A DNA stretch of 44,813 nt, from positions 180,423 through 225,235 of the forward strand of contig NZ_BDQX01000036.1 in assembly GCF_003112455.1 (NCBI RefSeq). The letters run 5' to 3'. Position 1 is the first letter of the stretch, and the number at the start of each line of letters is the position of its first letter. The notes under the pieces were generated by a model that ran no database searches, was not told where the DNA came from, and was given only the letters and a program-made list of their open reading frames with translations. The translations under genes were made by a program, and so were the position numbers. The stretch is from Paenibacillus agaridevorans. GTDB lineage: Bacteria > Bacillota > Bacilli > Paenibacillales > Paenibacillaceae. Positions 33,286 to 41,166 of the stretch are shown piece by piece.

Positions 33286-33792
33286 ATGTTTACCGTAAGA
33301 TTGAGCAAAAGATTATGCCAAGACGAAAACAAAATAGCCGCATTTCTGGAGCAGGCTCAAACGGCTTTTCTCGGTTTGGCGGACGGTGGTATTCCTTACG
33401 TCGTACCGCTGAATTTTGTATGGCTTAACGGATCATTTTATTTCCATGCGGCTGAGGAGGGGAGAAAGATGGACATTATGGGTCGAAATCCGGAGGCTTG
33501 CGTAACAATCGGGGAATCGTACGGCACGATCCCGCATCCCGTTCCCGCAAAGACGGATACGGCATATATGAGCGTGATGGCATTTGGCGCCATCGAACCC
33601 GTCCCGGGACTTGCGGAAGCAACGGCGGCTATGCAGGCGATGCTGGACAAGTATGCGCCCGGTTTCCATAAGGAACGTCTGGCAAGCGTGCATGTGGAGC
33701 GGTACGTGTCGTCCATGGGCAGCAAAACCGCCGTCTTTAAGCTGACGGCAAGACAGTTGACGGCGAAGGAGAGCGAGAAACCTGCGGGATAG
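33286..33792 (+). CDS. Pyridoxamine 5'-phosphate oxidase family (NimA-like) flavin-binding protein
   Basis: A 168-residue protein with the split-barrel flavin-binding fold of the PNPOx-like family: RLCQDENKIAAFLEQAQTAFLGLADGGIPYVVPLNFVW, FYFHAAEEGRKMDIMGRNPEACVTI, and SVMAFGAIEPV. These match the FMN-phosphate and dimer-interface regions of NimA/PPOX-type proteins. It is too divergent from true PdxH to be assigned pyridoxine oxidation. The ATG follows AAGGGGAG. It is divergent from the MocR regulator and shares its operator, so PLP-linked or antimicrobial-stress regulation is likely. The C-terminal tail (AKESEKPAG) is unstructured. Confidence 0.88.
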   Translation: MFTVRLSKRLCQDENKIAAFLEQAQTAFLGLADGGIPYVVPLNFVWLNGSFYFHAAEEGRKMDIMGRNPEACVTIGESYGTIPHPVPAKTDTAYMSVMAFGAIEPVPGLAEATAAMQAMLDKYAPGFHKERLASVHVERYVSSMGSKTAVFKLTARQLTAKESEKPAG

Positions 33793-33835
33793 GCTGGAGG
33801 GCGACGGTTGGCAATTTCTATTTTGGAATAGGAAA

Positions 33836-33875
33836 GGGGCAGCCCCAGGTCTTTGAACCTGGCGGCTGCCCCTTT
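33836..33875. terminator. Bidirectional terminator between convergent genes
   Basis: GGGGCAGCC (33836-33844) pairs with 33864-33872 and CCAGGT (33845-33850) with 33857-33862, with one bulged base. T runs are short on both strands (TTT). Confidence 0.7.
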
Positions 33876-33885
33876 GAACTATATT

Positions 33886-35205
33886 TTAAGCCGTTTCTCC
33901 TTCAAGCTGGAGCTCCTCGATCTGCATCTCGATCTTGCGGATCCTGTTCTTGCTTGTCTCGCGAATGATGAATTTCATATTTTCGTGCGTATATTCCTTG
34001 CCTGGCTTCGGATCCTGCAGCTTGCTGTACAGCCAGCCGCCGATCGTATCGACGTCTTCTTCGTCGAAGTGTTTGCCGGCGATGGTTTCCAGTTCGTCCA
34101 GCAGCACCTTGCCGTCCAGCAAATAACAATTGTCGGCAAGCTGCTCGATTTCCTTGCGCTCGTCGCCGTCGAACTCGTCTCGAATCTCGCCGACGATCTC
34201 CTCCAGAATATCCTCGATCGTGATCAGTCCGGATGTGCCTCCGTATTCGTCGACCAAAATGGCAATGTGCACGCGTTCTTGCTGCATCCGTTTGAGCAGC
34301 ATCTTGACGGGAGTAACCTCGGATACGCTCAGTACGGGATGAATCAGATTTTTGATGTCGAATTCCTTGTTCTCTTGGTAGGAGAGGAACAGTTGCTTCG
34401 TGTTAATCATGCCGACGATATTGTCCTTGCTCTCGAGAGCAACGGGAAATCTTGTATATTGTTCCTTGCGGATAATCTCGAAATTTTCCGCAAGCGTATT
34501 GTTTGTGTATAAGCAGATCATATCGGTACGAGGAACCATTATTTCCTTGGCCAGCAGCTCATCAAATGCGAAGATCCGGCTAACGTAACCGTATTCGGTG
34601 TTGTTGATCATGCCGCTTTGGTAGCTCTCGTTCAAAATAATCTGAATCTCTTCTTCCGTATGCGCCTCTTCATGCTCCTTCATGGGTCTCAGTCCGAAGG
34701 CGCGCACTAGCGCGTTGGCCGATCCGTTAAGCAGCCATATGAATGGGAACATCAGTCGATAGAAGAAGATGATAGGTTTGGCCGTCAAAAATGTAATAAA
34801 TTCCGCTTTCTGAATGGCCCATGATTTCGGCGCGAGTTCGCCGACGACGACGTGAATAAACGTGATGATAACAAACGCGATTCCGATAGACAATGCATGG
34901 CTCATTGCTTCGCTGAGATGAACGTTTTCGAACAGTGGTAAAAGTATTTTCTCAACCGTCGGTTCGCCAAGGAAACCAAGCCCCAGCGCCGTGATCGTAA
35001 TTCCCAACTGACAGGCGGACAAGTAAGCATCCAGATTGCTCGTTACCTTCTGAACGGCAAGCGCATTTTTCCGTCCCTCCAGCACGAGCTGATCGATCCG
35101 GCTTCCGCGAACTTTAACGATGGCGAACTCCGTTGCGACGAAGAACGCGGTCAAGAAGATAAGCAAAGCGATCATGAATAAATTAAGTCCTATACCACTA
35201 CCCAT
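33886..35205 (-). CDS. Hemolysin-family CNNM/CorC-type membrane protein (DUF21-CBS-CorC_HlyC)
   Basis: A 439-residue membrane protein. Residues ~1-190 are a DUF21 transmembrane domain (FFVATEFAIVKVRGSRIDQLV, ITITALGLGFLGEPTVEKIL). Two CBS domains follow (about 205-330; AKEIMVPRTDMICLYTNN and IHPVLSVSEVTPVKMLLKRM). A C-terminal CorC/HlyC domain (about 345-430) contains GGWLYSKLQDPKPGKEYTHENMKFII. The IEDILEEIVGEIRDEFD hinge is typical. The family is linked to Mg2+/Co2+ efflux or homeostasis; true haemolytic activity is not expected. ATG 35205 has only a weak ribosome binding site. Confidence 0.94.
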   Translation of the reverse strand: MGSGIGLNLFMIALLIFLTAFFVATEFAIVKVRGSRIDQLVLEGRKNALAVQKVTSNLDAYLSACQLGITITALGLGFLGEPTVEKILLPLFENVHLSEAMSHALSIGIAFVIITFIHVVVGELAPKSWAIQKAEFITFLTAKPIIFFYRLMFPFIWLLNGSANALVRAFGLRPMKEHEEAHTEEEIQIILNESYQSGMINNTEYGYVSRIFAFDELLAKEIMVPRTDMICLYTNNTLAENFEIIRKEQYTRFPVALESKDNIVGMINTKQLFLSYQENKEFDIKNLIHPVLSVSEVTPVKMLLKRMQQERVHIAILVDEYGGTSGLITIEDILEEIVGEIRDEFDGDERKEIEQLADNCYLLDGKVLLDELETIAGKHFDEEDVDTIGGWLYSKLQDPKPGKEYTHENMKFIIRETSKNRIRKIEMQIEELQLEGETA

Positions 35206-35395
35206 TTTCGTGTCTCACTACCCTTTTTTTTATAATTTTTGTAGGACAGCAAACTATTGTTCTATTTACTTATGAATTAATATAACGAATCATGACTCGA
35301 ACTGACAACCGGCAAAAGGGTCGTAATTCGCCTTGTACGTTCGTTTAAGTCGATTTACATGCGATTATTGCGCTTTTCCCATTGTTTTTCGCTCC

Positions 35396-35440
35396 TTTAC
35401 AAGCTTGTTTCGCAGCCGTAAGATGAGTTCATATGAACTC
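35396..35440 (+). promoter_or_regulatory. DUF1836 gene promoter with a perfect 16-bp palindromic operator
   Basis: TTTACA (35396-35401), a 17-base spacer and TAAGAT (35419-35424). Starting at the next base is the exact palindrome GAGTTCATATGAACTC (35425-35440), which covers the expected transcription start. This is the position of a classical repressor site. The ribosome binding site AAGGAGG begins 14 bases later. Confidence 0.65.
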
Positions 35441-35467
35441 CCATGCGACAGGGAAGGAGGCGATGTC

Positions 35468-36211
35468 ATGGATGGATTCTCTTTGACTCGCGCTGAAGTC
35501 GGCCATTTATTGATGGCGATGGAGTCCGGAGGTCAAGAGCAGCCGGCCGATATTATGCAGAAAGCTTGGAGCGCGCGAAGCCAGACAAGACGTTTGAACG
35601 ATCATCCCGTATTGTCCGAGCCGCTCCCGGCGATCGCCATGAAATTAATGAAAAGCGGTACTCCAAAAGGATTGTCGCTGCACGAAATCGCCGAGCTGGG
35701 GCAGCTCGTCGAATTTGCCAGTCCTTCTGCCACCTCCATGCAGAATTGGGTGAAACGCGATTTCAAATCTATATTCGTCTGCCCGCAAGCCGGAAAAAAA
35801 TATGCGCCTGGTCAAGCGGCACTCCTATATATGATCGATGATCTGAAGTCCAGCCTGGATTTCGAATCCATACGCAATCTATTCGCGATTCTATTTGGCA
35901 AGCCGGATTGCAGGGAGGGCTCTTCTGCCAAACCATTCATTGAGCCTGTTGCTTTGTACAAAAGCTACGCCGCGTTATATGAAGAGATGAAAGTTTTGGG
36001 ACGATCCGGCGTCCGTATTGGAAGCCAGCTGGAGGAGCATGTTCGCATGCGTGCAGACAAAGCGGCGAATCTGCTCGCGCTGGGAACGGAGCCGGAGCGT
36101 GAAGCGCTGAGGAATTTTTTGCTGGTTGCTGTCATCTCGGTTCAGTCGGCCTATTGTCAGGCGCTGGCAAGGCGTTATAGCGAAGCCACTTTGTTTCTGG
36201 GCGGCCATTAG
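35468..36211 (+). CDS. DUF1836 domain-containing protein
   Basis: A 247-residue soluble protein. ATG 35468 is chosen because AAGGAGG (35454-35460) lies 7 bases upstream; the open frame further upstream to 35333 runs through the promoter and palindrome. The DUF1836 region (about residues 60-190) includes LHEIAELGQLVEFASPSATSMQNWVKRDFKSIFVCPQAGKKYAPGQAALLYMIDDLKSSLDFESI. That resembles a MerR-like winged helix followed by a helical bundle, so DNA binding is plausible. The promoter palindrome could be its own operator. It is followed by a UbiA-type gene 17 bases later, so they are probably co-transcribed. Confidence 0.8.
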   Translation: MDGFSLTRAEVGHLLMAMESGGQEQPADIMQKAWSARSQTRRLNDHPVLSEPLPAIAMKLMKSGTPKGLSLHEIAELGQLVEFASPSATSMQNWVKRDFKSIFVCPQAGKKYAPGQAALLYMIDDLKSSLDFESIRNLFAILFGKPDCREGSSAKPFIEPVALYKSYAALYEEMKVLGRSGVRIGSQLEEHVRMRADKAANLLALGTEPEREALRNFLLVAVISVQSAYCQALARRYSEATLFLGGH

Positions 36212-36228
36212 AGAGGATGAAGACATCG

Positions 36229-37143
36229 ATGCTGCAATCATTTATGAAAGCCTCGCGATTCAAAGTGCTGCCGGTCATGCTTATTCCAGTCGTGCTCGGA
36301 GCAGCTGGAGCTTATGTTTGGACAGGGCGATTCCAAATCGGATTAATGTTGTTGACGCTGTTGGGAGCGGGTGCGGCACATCTGTTCTCCAATATGATTA
36401 ATGATCTCTGGGATTATTACAACGGGACGGATGAAGCTGCCAAAGCAACGGAAGGCGCTATCTCGACCAACTCCGGATTTCTGACGGGGGGCGCCTGGAG
36501 CGTCGGCAAGTTCCGCGCCGTCACCTGGCTGCTCTTTTTCGTTGCGGCAGCCAGCGGCATTGCGCTTGGCGTAATCAGCGGCTGGCCGGTTATTGTGTTT
36601 GGACTCGCAGGGGCGTTTATTGCGTACTTCTACGTAGCGCCACCCGTGAAGTTCGGCTATCGCGGCAAAGGCTACAGCGAGCTTGCGATTTTGCTTGCCT
36701 TCGGCGTGCTGCCTGTAACGGGAGCCTATTATGTTCAGACGTCGCATCTCGATTATCGTGCACTGCTGTTGTCGCTGCCGATCGGATTATTGACGACGCT
36801 GATTCTGTTTAACCATCACTTCCTGCACTGGGAGGCTGATCGCCAGGCGGGCAAGCGAACGCTAGTCGTCGTTTGGGGAGAGAAGAGAGCCTTGCAATTT
36901 TCCCGGCTGTTATTGTTCCTGGCCTATGCCGCTCTCGTTCTGTGCGTCGTATTTGGAGCACTTCCCCTATATGCCTTGCTTGCCGTGTTTACGGCGGTTC
37001 CTTTATATTTGGTATACGGCAGACTTGGCGCGCATAATAAGTCGACGGCGTATTTGCCGCTGATGGGGGCATCGATGCAAGCGACCAAACGATGCGGCGC
37101 TGTCCTCATCTTGGCGCTTGTACTGCAAGGTATCCTGCAATAA
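36229..37143 (+). CDS. UbiA family prenyltransferase (MenA-like)
   Basis: A ~304-residue integral membrane enzyme that transfers a prenyl chain to an aromatic acceptor. The first Asp-rich motif is NMINDLWDYYNGTDEAAKA (about residues 50-68). The second is degenerate, NHHFLHWEADRQAGKRTLVV (about 200-219), where D/E and D keep the Mg-prenyl diphosphate site. About nine hydrophobic segments are visible. AGAGG lies 12 bases before ATG 36229; ATG 36217 is directly next to the same site and less likely. It resembles 1,4-dihydroxy-2-naphthoate prenyltransferase of menaquinone synthesis. No other men genes are in view, so the acceptor is not proven. Confidence 0.85.
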   Translation: MLQSFMKASRFKVLPVMLIPVVLGAAGAYVWTGRFQIGLMLLTLLGAGAAHLFSNMINDLWDYYNGTDEAAKATEGAISTNSGFLTGGAWSVGKFRAVTWLLFFVAAASGIALGVISGWPVIVFGLAGAFIAYFYVAPPVKFGYRGKGYSELAILLAFGVLPVTGAYYVQTSHLDYRALLLSLPIGLLTTLILFNHHFLHWEADRQAGKRTLVVVWGEKRALQFSRLLLFLAYAALVLCVVFGALPLYALLAVFTAVPLYLVYGRLGAHNKSTAYLPLMGASMQATKRCGAVLILALVLQGILQ

Positions 37144-37197
37144 CAGGCAAGCGGAGTGAACACTTTACAACCATATCAGGAAAGAAGGAATGCCGAC

Positions 37198-37935
37198 ATG
37201 GCTACTACTACGAAAATACTCGGTGATTTCCATACCATATTAAATGACGGAGAAGTGTGGAAAATAGGAGGTTTTCCGTTGCAGGACGGTACCTTCTGGC
37301 CTTATCGCGAGCCGGAGGCCGTTGTCATCGTTCGAAACGGCATTCTTTATGTTCGCGCGGCAATCAGTCGATCCAACGACCAAGTGCAGATACTCGATAA
37401 TGCGAAACATATGTATTATTCCGCTGAACAGGTAGCGGTGCCGGAGAACGGGGAAATCAGCTTCGAGCTGAAGATCCGCGCCCGCTCCAAGGACACGGCG
37501 CCAGGAGACTTGTACGACGGCTACGTCTCTTTGAATTTGCTGGATTTTACGACTGGCGGGGCATTGGACTTCTTTGTAGGCAATGATCAATATGCCAGCG
37601 TGTACGCCGTGCTGCCGTTCCCGGGCGTGAAGGTGCCGGAGACGGACGGAACGAAATACTTCTGTATATTCAAGGAAGATACGGACTTCGCTCCGCGCGA
37701 ATTTAATACGTACCGGATTACGTACAACCGGAACAAGGACGAGGTGGTCTTCTTCGTGAACGGCCGGGAAGTTCGCAGAGAGACGGGAACGCCAGTCAAG
37801 TTTAACAGCTTCACGGTAGCTCTCGGCATTATGACGGAGAAGGACCTGACGCCGGAAGGCAGCGTGTCGGCGCATGGACAGACCGTGATCGCGGAATGGT
37901 CGCCGATTACGATTGAAGTGACCGAAGAGGGATAA
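37198..37935 (+). CDS. Concanavalin A-like lectin-fold protein (DUF6081-like)
   Basis: A 245-residue cytoplasmic protein without a signal peptide, starting 8 bases after AAGAAGGA. It is beta-strand-rich throughout (EVWKIGGFPLQDGTFWPYREPEAVVIVRNGILYVRAA, FNTYRITYNRNKDEVVFFVNGREVRRETGTPVKF), with the strand pattern of laminin-G/concanavalin-like sandwich domains. I recall this as the DUF6081 family, but that name is not certain. No catalytic residues are evident. It lies between the prenyltransferase and a sensor kinase gene on the same strand, with 30-55 base gaps. The function is unknown. Confidence 0.7.
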   Translation: MATTTKILGDFHTILNDGEVWKIGGFPLQDGTFWPYREPEAVVIVRNGILYVRAAISRSNDQVQILDNAKHMYYSAEQVAVPENGEISFELKIRARSKDTAPGDLYDGYVSLNLLDFTTGGALDFFVGNDQYASVYAVLPFPGVKVPETDGTKYFCIFKEDTDFAPREFNTYRITYNRNKDEVVFFVNGREVRRETGTPVKFNSFTVALGIMTEKDLTPEGSVSAHGQTVIAEWSPITIEVTEEG

Positions 37936-37989
37936 CATCGCGGACGGCGGTGAATATGGCGCGGCTTGGAGCCGCGAAGGGGCGTAACG

Positions 37990-39363
37990 ATGCTGTTTGT
38001 ATTGATTGCCTTATGGAGCATAGCGGCGATTGTATGGATATCGGAGCCGGGCTCTGCGGTAAATCGCAGGCTCGGCGGACTTGCGTTTACCGGCGGTACT
38101 GGCGCGTTGGCGGCAATGATCGATTTGAAGTGGCTGCCGCAAGCTGAGGAGGCCGGAGCGGGTCAATCGACGCTGCGCCTTCTGTATGAAGTGCAAGCGC
38201 TGTCATCGATTTCGTCCTATTATGGCATTCCTTATTTTTTCCTGCTGTTCGCGATCGCTTACAGCGGCCTTCGGGTTAGTCGAGGACTGGCGGTTGCACT
38301 TCCTGTTCTCTTGCTTATTCCCATCATTCTGTGCATTTTTCTAACGCCTTATTATACAATATATTACCCTATCAGCTTTAAGGTAGTCGTCTGGTGGGCC
38401 GTTCCTTATATGTTGACGGGAGCTGTGCTGGTGCTATCGAAGAGGGTGCCGCCATCGGTATACGCCAGAACCCATTGGATCGTTTGTTTCGCCGTACTTC
38501 CGCCCGCGCTGTTCTGCATGTTCATGAACTACATACTGCCCAGTCTGGGCATGCTTCGCATGTGGGTGTATAATACTTGGTTAGTTGGCCTTGGTGCGGC
38601 CGTGTTCGTGATCGGGCTGTTCACCTATGGTTTCATGGGCATGCGCGTACTCATTCAGCGCAGAAGATACGATTCCACTTTGCGGGCCGTAACGTCAGGT
38701 ACGGCCATGCTTAATCATGCCATTAAAAATGACGCGGGCAAGCTGCGGTTGTTCGGCGAAAAGATGAAGCGTCACGCCATCGCCACATCGCAGCAGGAAC
38801 TGCTGGCCGATGTGGAAGCGGTTCTGTCGGCTTCTCGGCATATGGAGGAGATGGTGCGGCGCGTCCACAGACGTACGGAGGATCTGGAGCTTCGTCCGGA
38901 ACGCGTCGAGCTGTCTTCCGTACTTCGAGAGGCGCTGGAGCTGGCAAAGCCATCCGCAAGCTCCGTCAGGCTTGAGACAGCATTTGCGGAGGGTTGGCAA
39001 TGCGAGGTGGATAAGACGCAGCTGGCGGAAGCGTTCGGCAACATTGTGACCAATGCGATCCAGGCGATGTCGGAGCGTGGCGATGCCATGCTGAGAGTTA
39101 AGCTGACGGCAACCAAGCGGGAGCTTGTCATCAAAGTGGCGGATAACGGCCCCGGTATGGATCGGGAGCAGCGGCTGCAAGCGTTCGAACCCTTTTATTC
39201 GACAAAACGGGGGAGCGGAAGTTTCGGGCTGGGCTTGCCTTATGCCTATCATGTCATGAGCAAGCACAAGGGCTCTTTGACCATGCGAAGCCGGCCCGGC
39301 GAAGGAACGACCTTCTATATGACTTTGCCGAAGCGGGCGGTCAAGGCAGTAAGGATGGATTAA
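37990..39363 (+). CDS. Sensor histidine kinase, membrane-bound
   Basis: A 457-residue two-component sensor. ATG 37990 lies 8 bases after AAGGGG; an in-frame TTG at 37966 is less likely. About seven hydrophobic segments fill residues 1-225. The phosphoacceptor region is atypical: MLNHAIKNDAGKLRLFGEKMKRHA with H243. The ATPase domain has an N box (NIVTNAIQAM), G1 (DNGPGMD) and G2 (GSGSFGLGLPYAYHVM). The next gene encodes a NarL-type regulator, 43 bases downstream, so the two form a pair. The signal is unknown. Confidence 0.92.
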   Translation: MLFVLIALWSIAAIVWISEPGSAVNRRLGGLAFTGGTGALAAMIDLKWLPQAEEAGAGQSTLRLLYEVQALSSISSYYGIPYFFLLFAIAYSGLRVSRGLAVALPVLLLIPIILCIFLTPYYTIYYPISFKVVVWWAVPYMLTGAVLVLSKRVPPSVYARTHWIVCFAVLPPALFCMFMNYILPSLGMLRMWVYNTWLVGLGAAVFVIGLFTYGFMGMRVLIQRRRYDSTLRAVTSGTAMLNHAIKNDAGKLRLFGEKMKRHAIATSQQELLADVEAVLSASRHMEEMVRRVHRRTEDLELRPERVELSSVLREALELAKPSASSVRLETAFAEGWQCEVDKTQLAEAFGNIVTNAIQAMSERGDAMLRVKLTATKRELVIKVADNGPGMDREQRLQAFEPFYSTKRGSGSFGLGLPYAYHVMSKHKGSLTMRSRPGEGTTFYMTLPKRAVKAVRMD

Positions 39364-39406
39364 GGAATGACAATGAGGATTCGCGACGACTGGAGGAACG
39401 GGCCGA

Positions 39407-40105
39407 ATGGGGAAGGAAGAATCGAAGATACGAGTGGGACTGCTGGAGGATGATCCGGACTGGCGGCGCGGCTTGGCCGATTATTTGGCTGGCCAGCCTG
39501 ATGTATCATTAGCATGGATTGCTTCCTGCGGCGAAGAGCTGCGCGCAGCGATCCGCGATGCGGGCGAGGACGGGGGCGCTGACGTTGTGCTGATGGATAT
39601 TATGATCGACGGCAGTCCGGAAGGGATCGCGCTTGCCGAAGAAACCTCTCTATCGACGGGTGCCCGCGTCATTATGCTGACATCGATGGAAGAGAAGGAG
39701 CTTATCTTCCGATCTTTCCAGGCGGGAGCCATCGACTATCAGTTGAAGTCTGGCTTCGAGGAGCTTCCTGATGCGATACGGGCGGCTTATGCGCGACAGT
39801 CTCCTATAAGCGCCGCTGCAGCCGAACGGTTGCGTGACGAATTCCGGCGTTTGAAGCAGGTGGAGAAAGAGTTCGAAACCAAGAAGATCGCCGACCTCAT
39901 TACCCCGTCGGAGCGGCAACTGCTTGGTCTGATCCATCAGGGCTACTCCCAGCCGCAGATTGCGGATAAGCTGTTCATTACGCTGCGGACGGTCAAAAAT
40001 CACGTAGGCAATATTCTGCGAAAGCTTGGCACGCAAGGCTCCAAAGAAGCTGCCGACAAAGCGAAGGAGCTTGGCCTGCTGGACCAATCGAATAAGGACA
40101 TCTAA
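39407..40105 (+). CDS. NarL/FixJ family response regulator
   Basis: A 232-residue transcription factor. The receiver domain has acidic residues LLEDDPDW (about residues 11-18), the phospho-Asp D64 in VVLMDIMIDGSPEG, the T/S switch (VIMLTSM) and K near 110 (YQLKSG). A helical linker leads to a LuxR-type HTH (about 165-220), ITPSERQLLGLIHQGYSQPQIADKLFITLRTVKNHVGNILRKLG. GGAGG lies 10 bases before the ATG. It is probably phosphorylated by the kinase encoded upstream. A terminator follows the stop directly. Confidence 0.95.
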   Translation: MGKEESKIRVGLLEDDPDWRRGLADYLAGQPDVSLAWIASCGEELRAAIRDAGEDGGADVVLMDIMIDGSPEGIALAEETSLSTGARVIMLTSMEEKELIFRSFQAGAIDYQLKSGFEELPDAIRAAYARQSPISAAAAERLRDEFRRLKQVEKEFETKKIADLITPSERQLLGLIHQGYSQPQIADKLFITLRTVKNHVGNILRKLGTQGSKEAADKAKELGLLDQSNKDI

Positions 40106-40106
40106 C

Positions 40107-40137
40107 GGTACCAGTTATAATTGGTACTATTTTTTTT
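40107..40137 (+). terminator. Rho-independent terminator after the response regulator gene
   Basis: Stem 40107-40115 with 40120-40128 (two G.U pairs) followed by TTTTTTTT (40130-40137), only two bases after the stop codon. Confidence 0.8.
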
Positions 40138-40169
40138 GCCCCAAAAAGGTAATATTTTCTCATAAGGTG

Positions 40170-40335
40170 GTTCAAAAAGCTCGCTTTTGATCACGATGTA
40201 TTTCAAGAAGCATACTCGGCATCGAATATTGAACTCAAGCGAAACTTCCGGTGCTCACGTAGCGCTGCTACGCTCCGCTCCTCAGTTTCTACTTTCATTC
40301 AATCTTCTCGGTGCTGAAAAGCGAACTTTTTGAAC
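40170..40335. mobile_element. Foldback MITE-like element with 19-bp terminal inverted repeats
   Basis: GTTCAAAAAGCTCGCTTTT (40170-40188) and the inverse of 40317-40335 match at 18 of 19 bases. The inner parts are also imperfect inverted repeats, meeting at a hairpin CGTAGC-GCT-GCTACG (40258-40272), so the whole 166-bp element can fold on itself. It encodes no protein. No clear target-site duplication was found. A one-ended relative lies at 43749. The stretch 40106-40470 has no gene. Confidence 0.75.
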
Positions 40336-40367
40336 TTTTATTTGAAGCCTCGATCCAGAGACAAACT

Positions 40368-40427
40368 GCAAGACACAAAGTCAAAACCGCAAGACACAAA
40401 GTCAAGAGCGCAAAAAAAGTCAAAACC
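40368..40427. repeat. Three tandem copies of a 21-bp repeat
   Basis: GCAAGACACAAAGTCAAAACC (40368-40388), a copy with two or three changes (40389-40409) and a third 18-base copy with a 3-base deletion (40410-40427). They lie about 30 bases before the ribosome binding site of the YwaF-like gene. Confidence 0.85.
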
Positions 40428-40470
40428 GTAATAAACCTAAAATTGTGCGTACGAAGGGGAGGTGAAGTCA

Positions 40471-41166
40471 TTGTTTGAAATGTTTTCGGGATCGCACCTG
40501 GCCGCGTTGACCGTCACCGTAGCCGTATTGGCTGCCATTGCGGCGGGGCGGACGAAGTTGAGGGAGGAAAAGGCCGGGCGCGCCATGCGCGTAGGACTCG
40601 CGGTTCTGCTCCTTGCCTGCGAAGTATCCTTCCAGCTGTCTTATGTGCTGGAGGACAACTGGAGTGCGGGATCGCTGCCGTTCCAGCTCTGCAGCCTCAT
40701 GGTGCTGCTGTCGGCGGCAATGCTCTTGTCAAATGCAAAGAGGTTGTACCCGGTCGTCGTCTTCCTGGGAGTGGCAGGAGCCCTGCAGGCGCTGATCACG
40801 CCAAACCTGGATGCGCCATTTCCGGAATTCCGATACTTCCACTTCTTCGCCGCTCATATCGGCATTATGGCAGCCGCGATGTATCTGATTGCCGTGGAAC
40901 GTTATCGGCCGACGCTGCGAGCTACGTTCGGCGCGTTGCTGTGGCTCCACGTCCTCGCCATTCCGGCTGCTATTACCAATATCGCGACGGGCACGACGAA
41001 CTTCATGTTTCTGGCCCGCAAGCCGGGCACTGCGTCGCTGCTTGACGCACTGGCTCCATGGCCATGGTATTTGCTTCAACTGGAGCTGATAGCCGCAGCC
41101 ATGTGCCTGATGATGTACGGTATCATCCATTTCGTCCATTGGACGCTTAGGGGGAAAACGAGATGA
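40471..41166 (+). CDS. TIGR02206/YwaF family integral membrane protein
   Basis: A ~231-residue membrane protein with about seven hydrophobic segments and the family landmarks FSGSHLAALTV at the start, LPFQLCSLMVLLSAAMLLSN, FPEFRYFHFFAAHIGIMAAAMYL and ATGTTNFMFLARKPGTASLLDALAPWPWYLLQLE. TTG 40471 is chosen because GGGGAGG (40456-40462) lies 8 bases upstream; the in-frame GTG at 40462 overlaps that site. The function of the family is unknown. Its stop overlaps the ATG of the next gene by 4 bases, so the two are coupled. Confidence 0.88.
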   Translation: MFEMFSGSHLAALTVTVAVLAAIAAGRTKLREEKAGRAMRVGLAVLLLACEVSFQLSYVLEDNWSAGSLPFQLCSLMVLLSAAMLLSNAKRLYPVVVFLGVAGALQALITPNLDAPFPEFRYFHFFAAHIGIMAAAMYLIAVERYRPTLRATFGALLWLHVLAIPAAITNIATGTTNFMFLARKPGTASLLDALAPWPWYLLQLELIAAAMCLMMYGIIHFVHWTLRGKTR

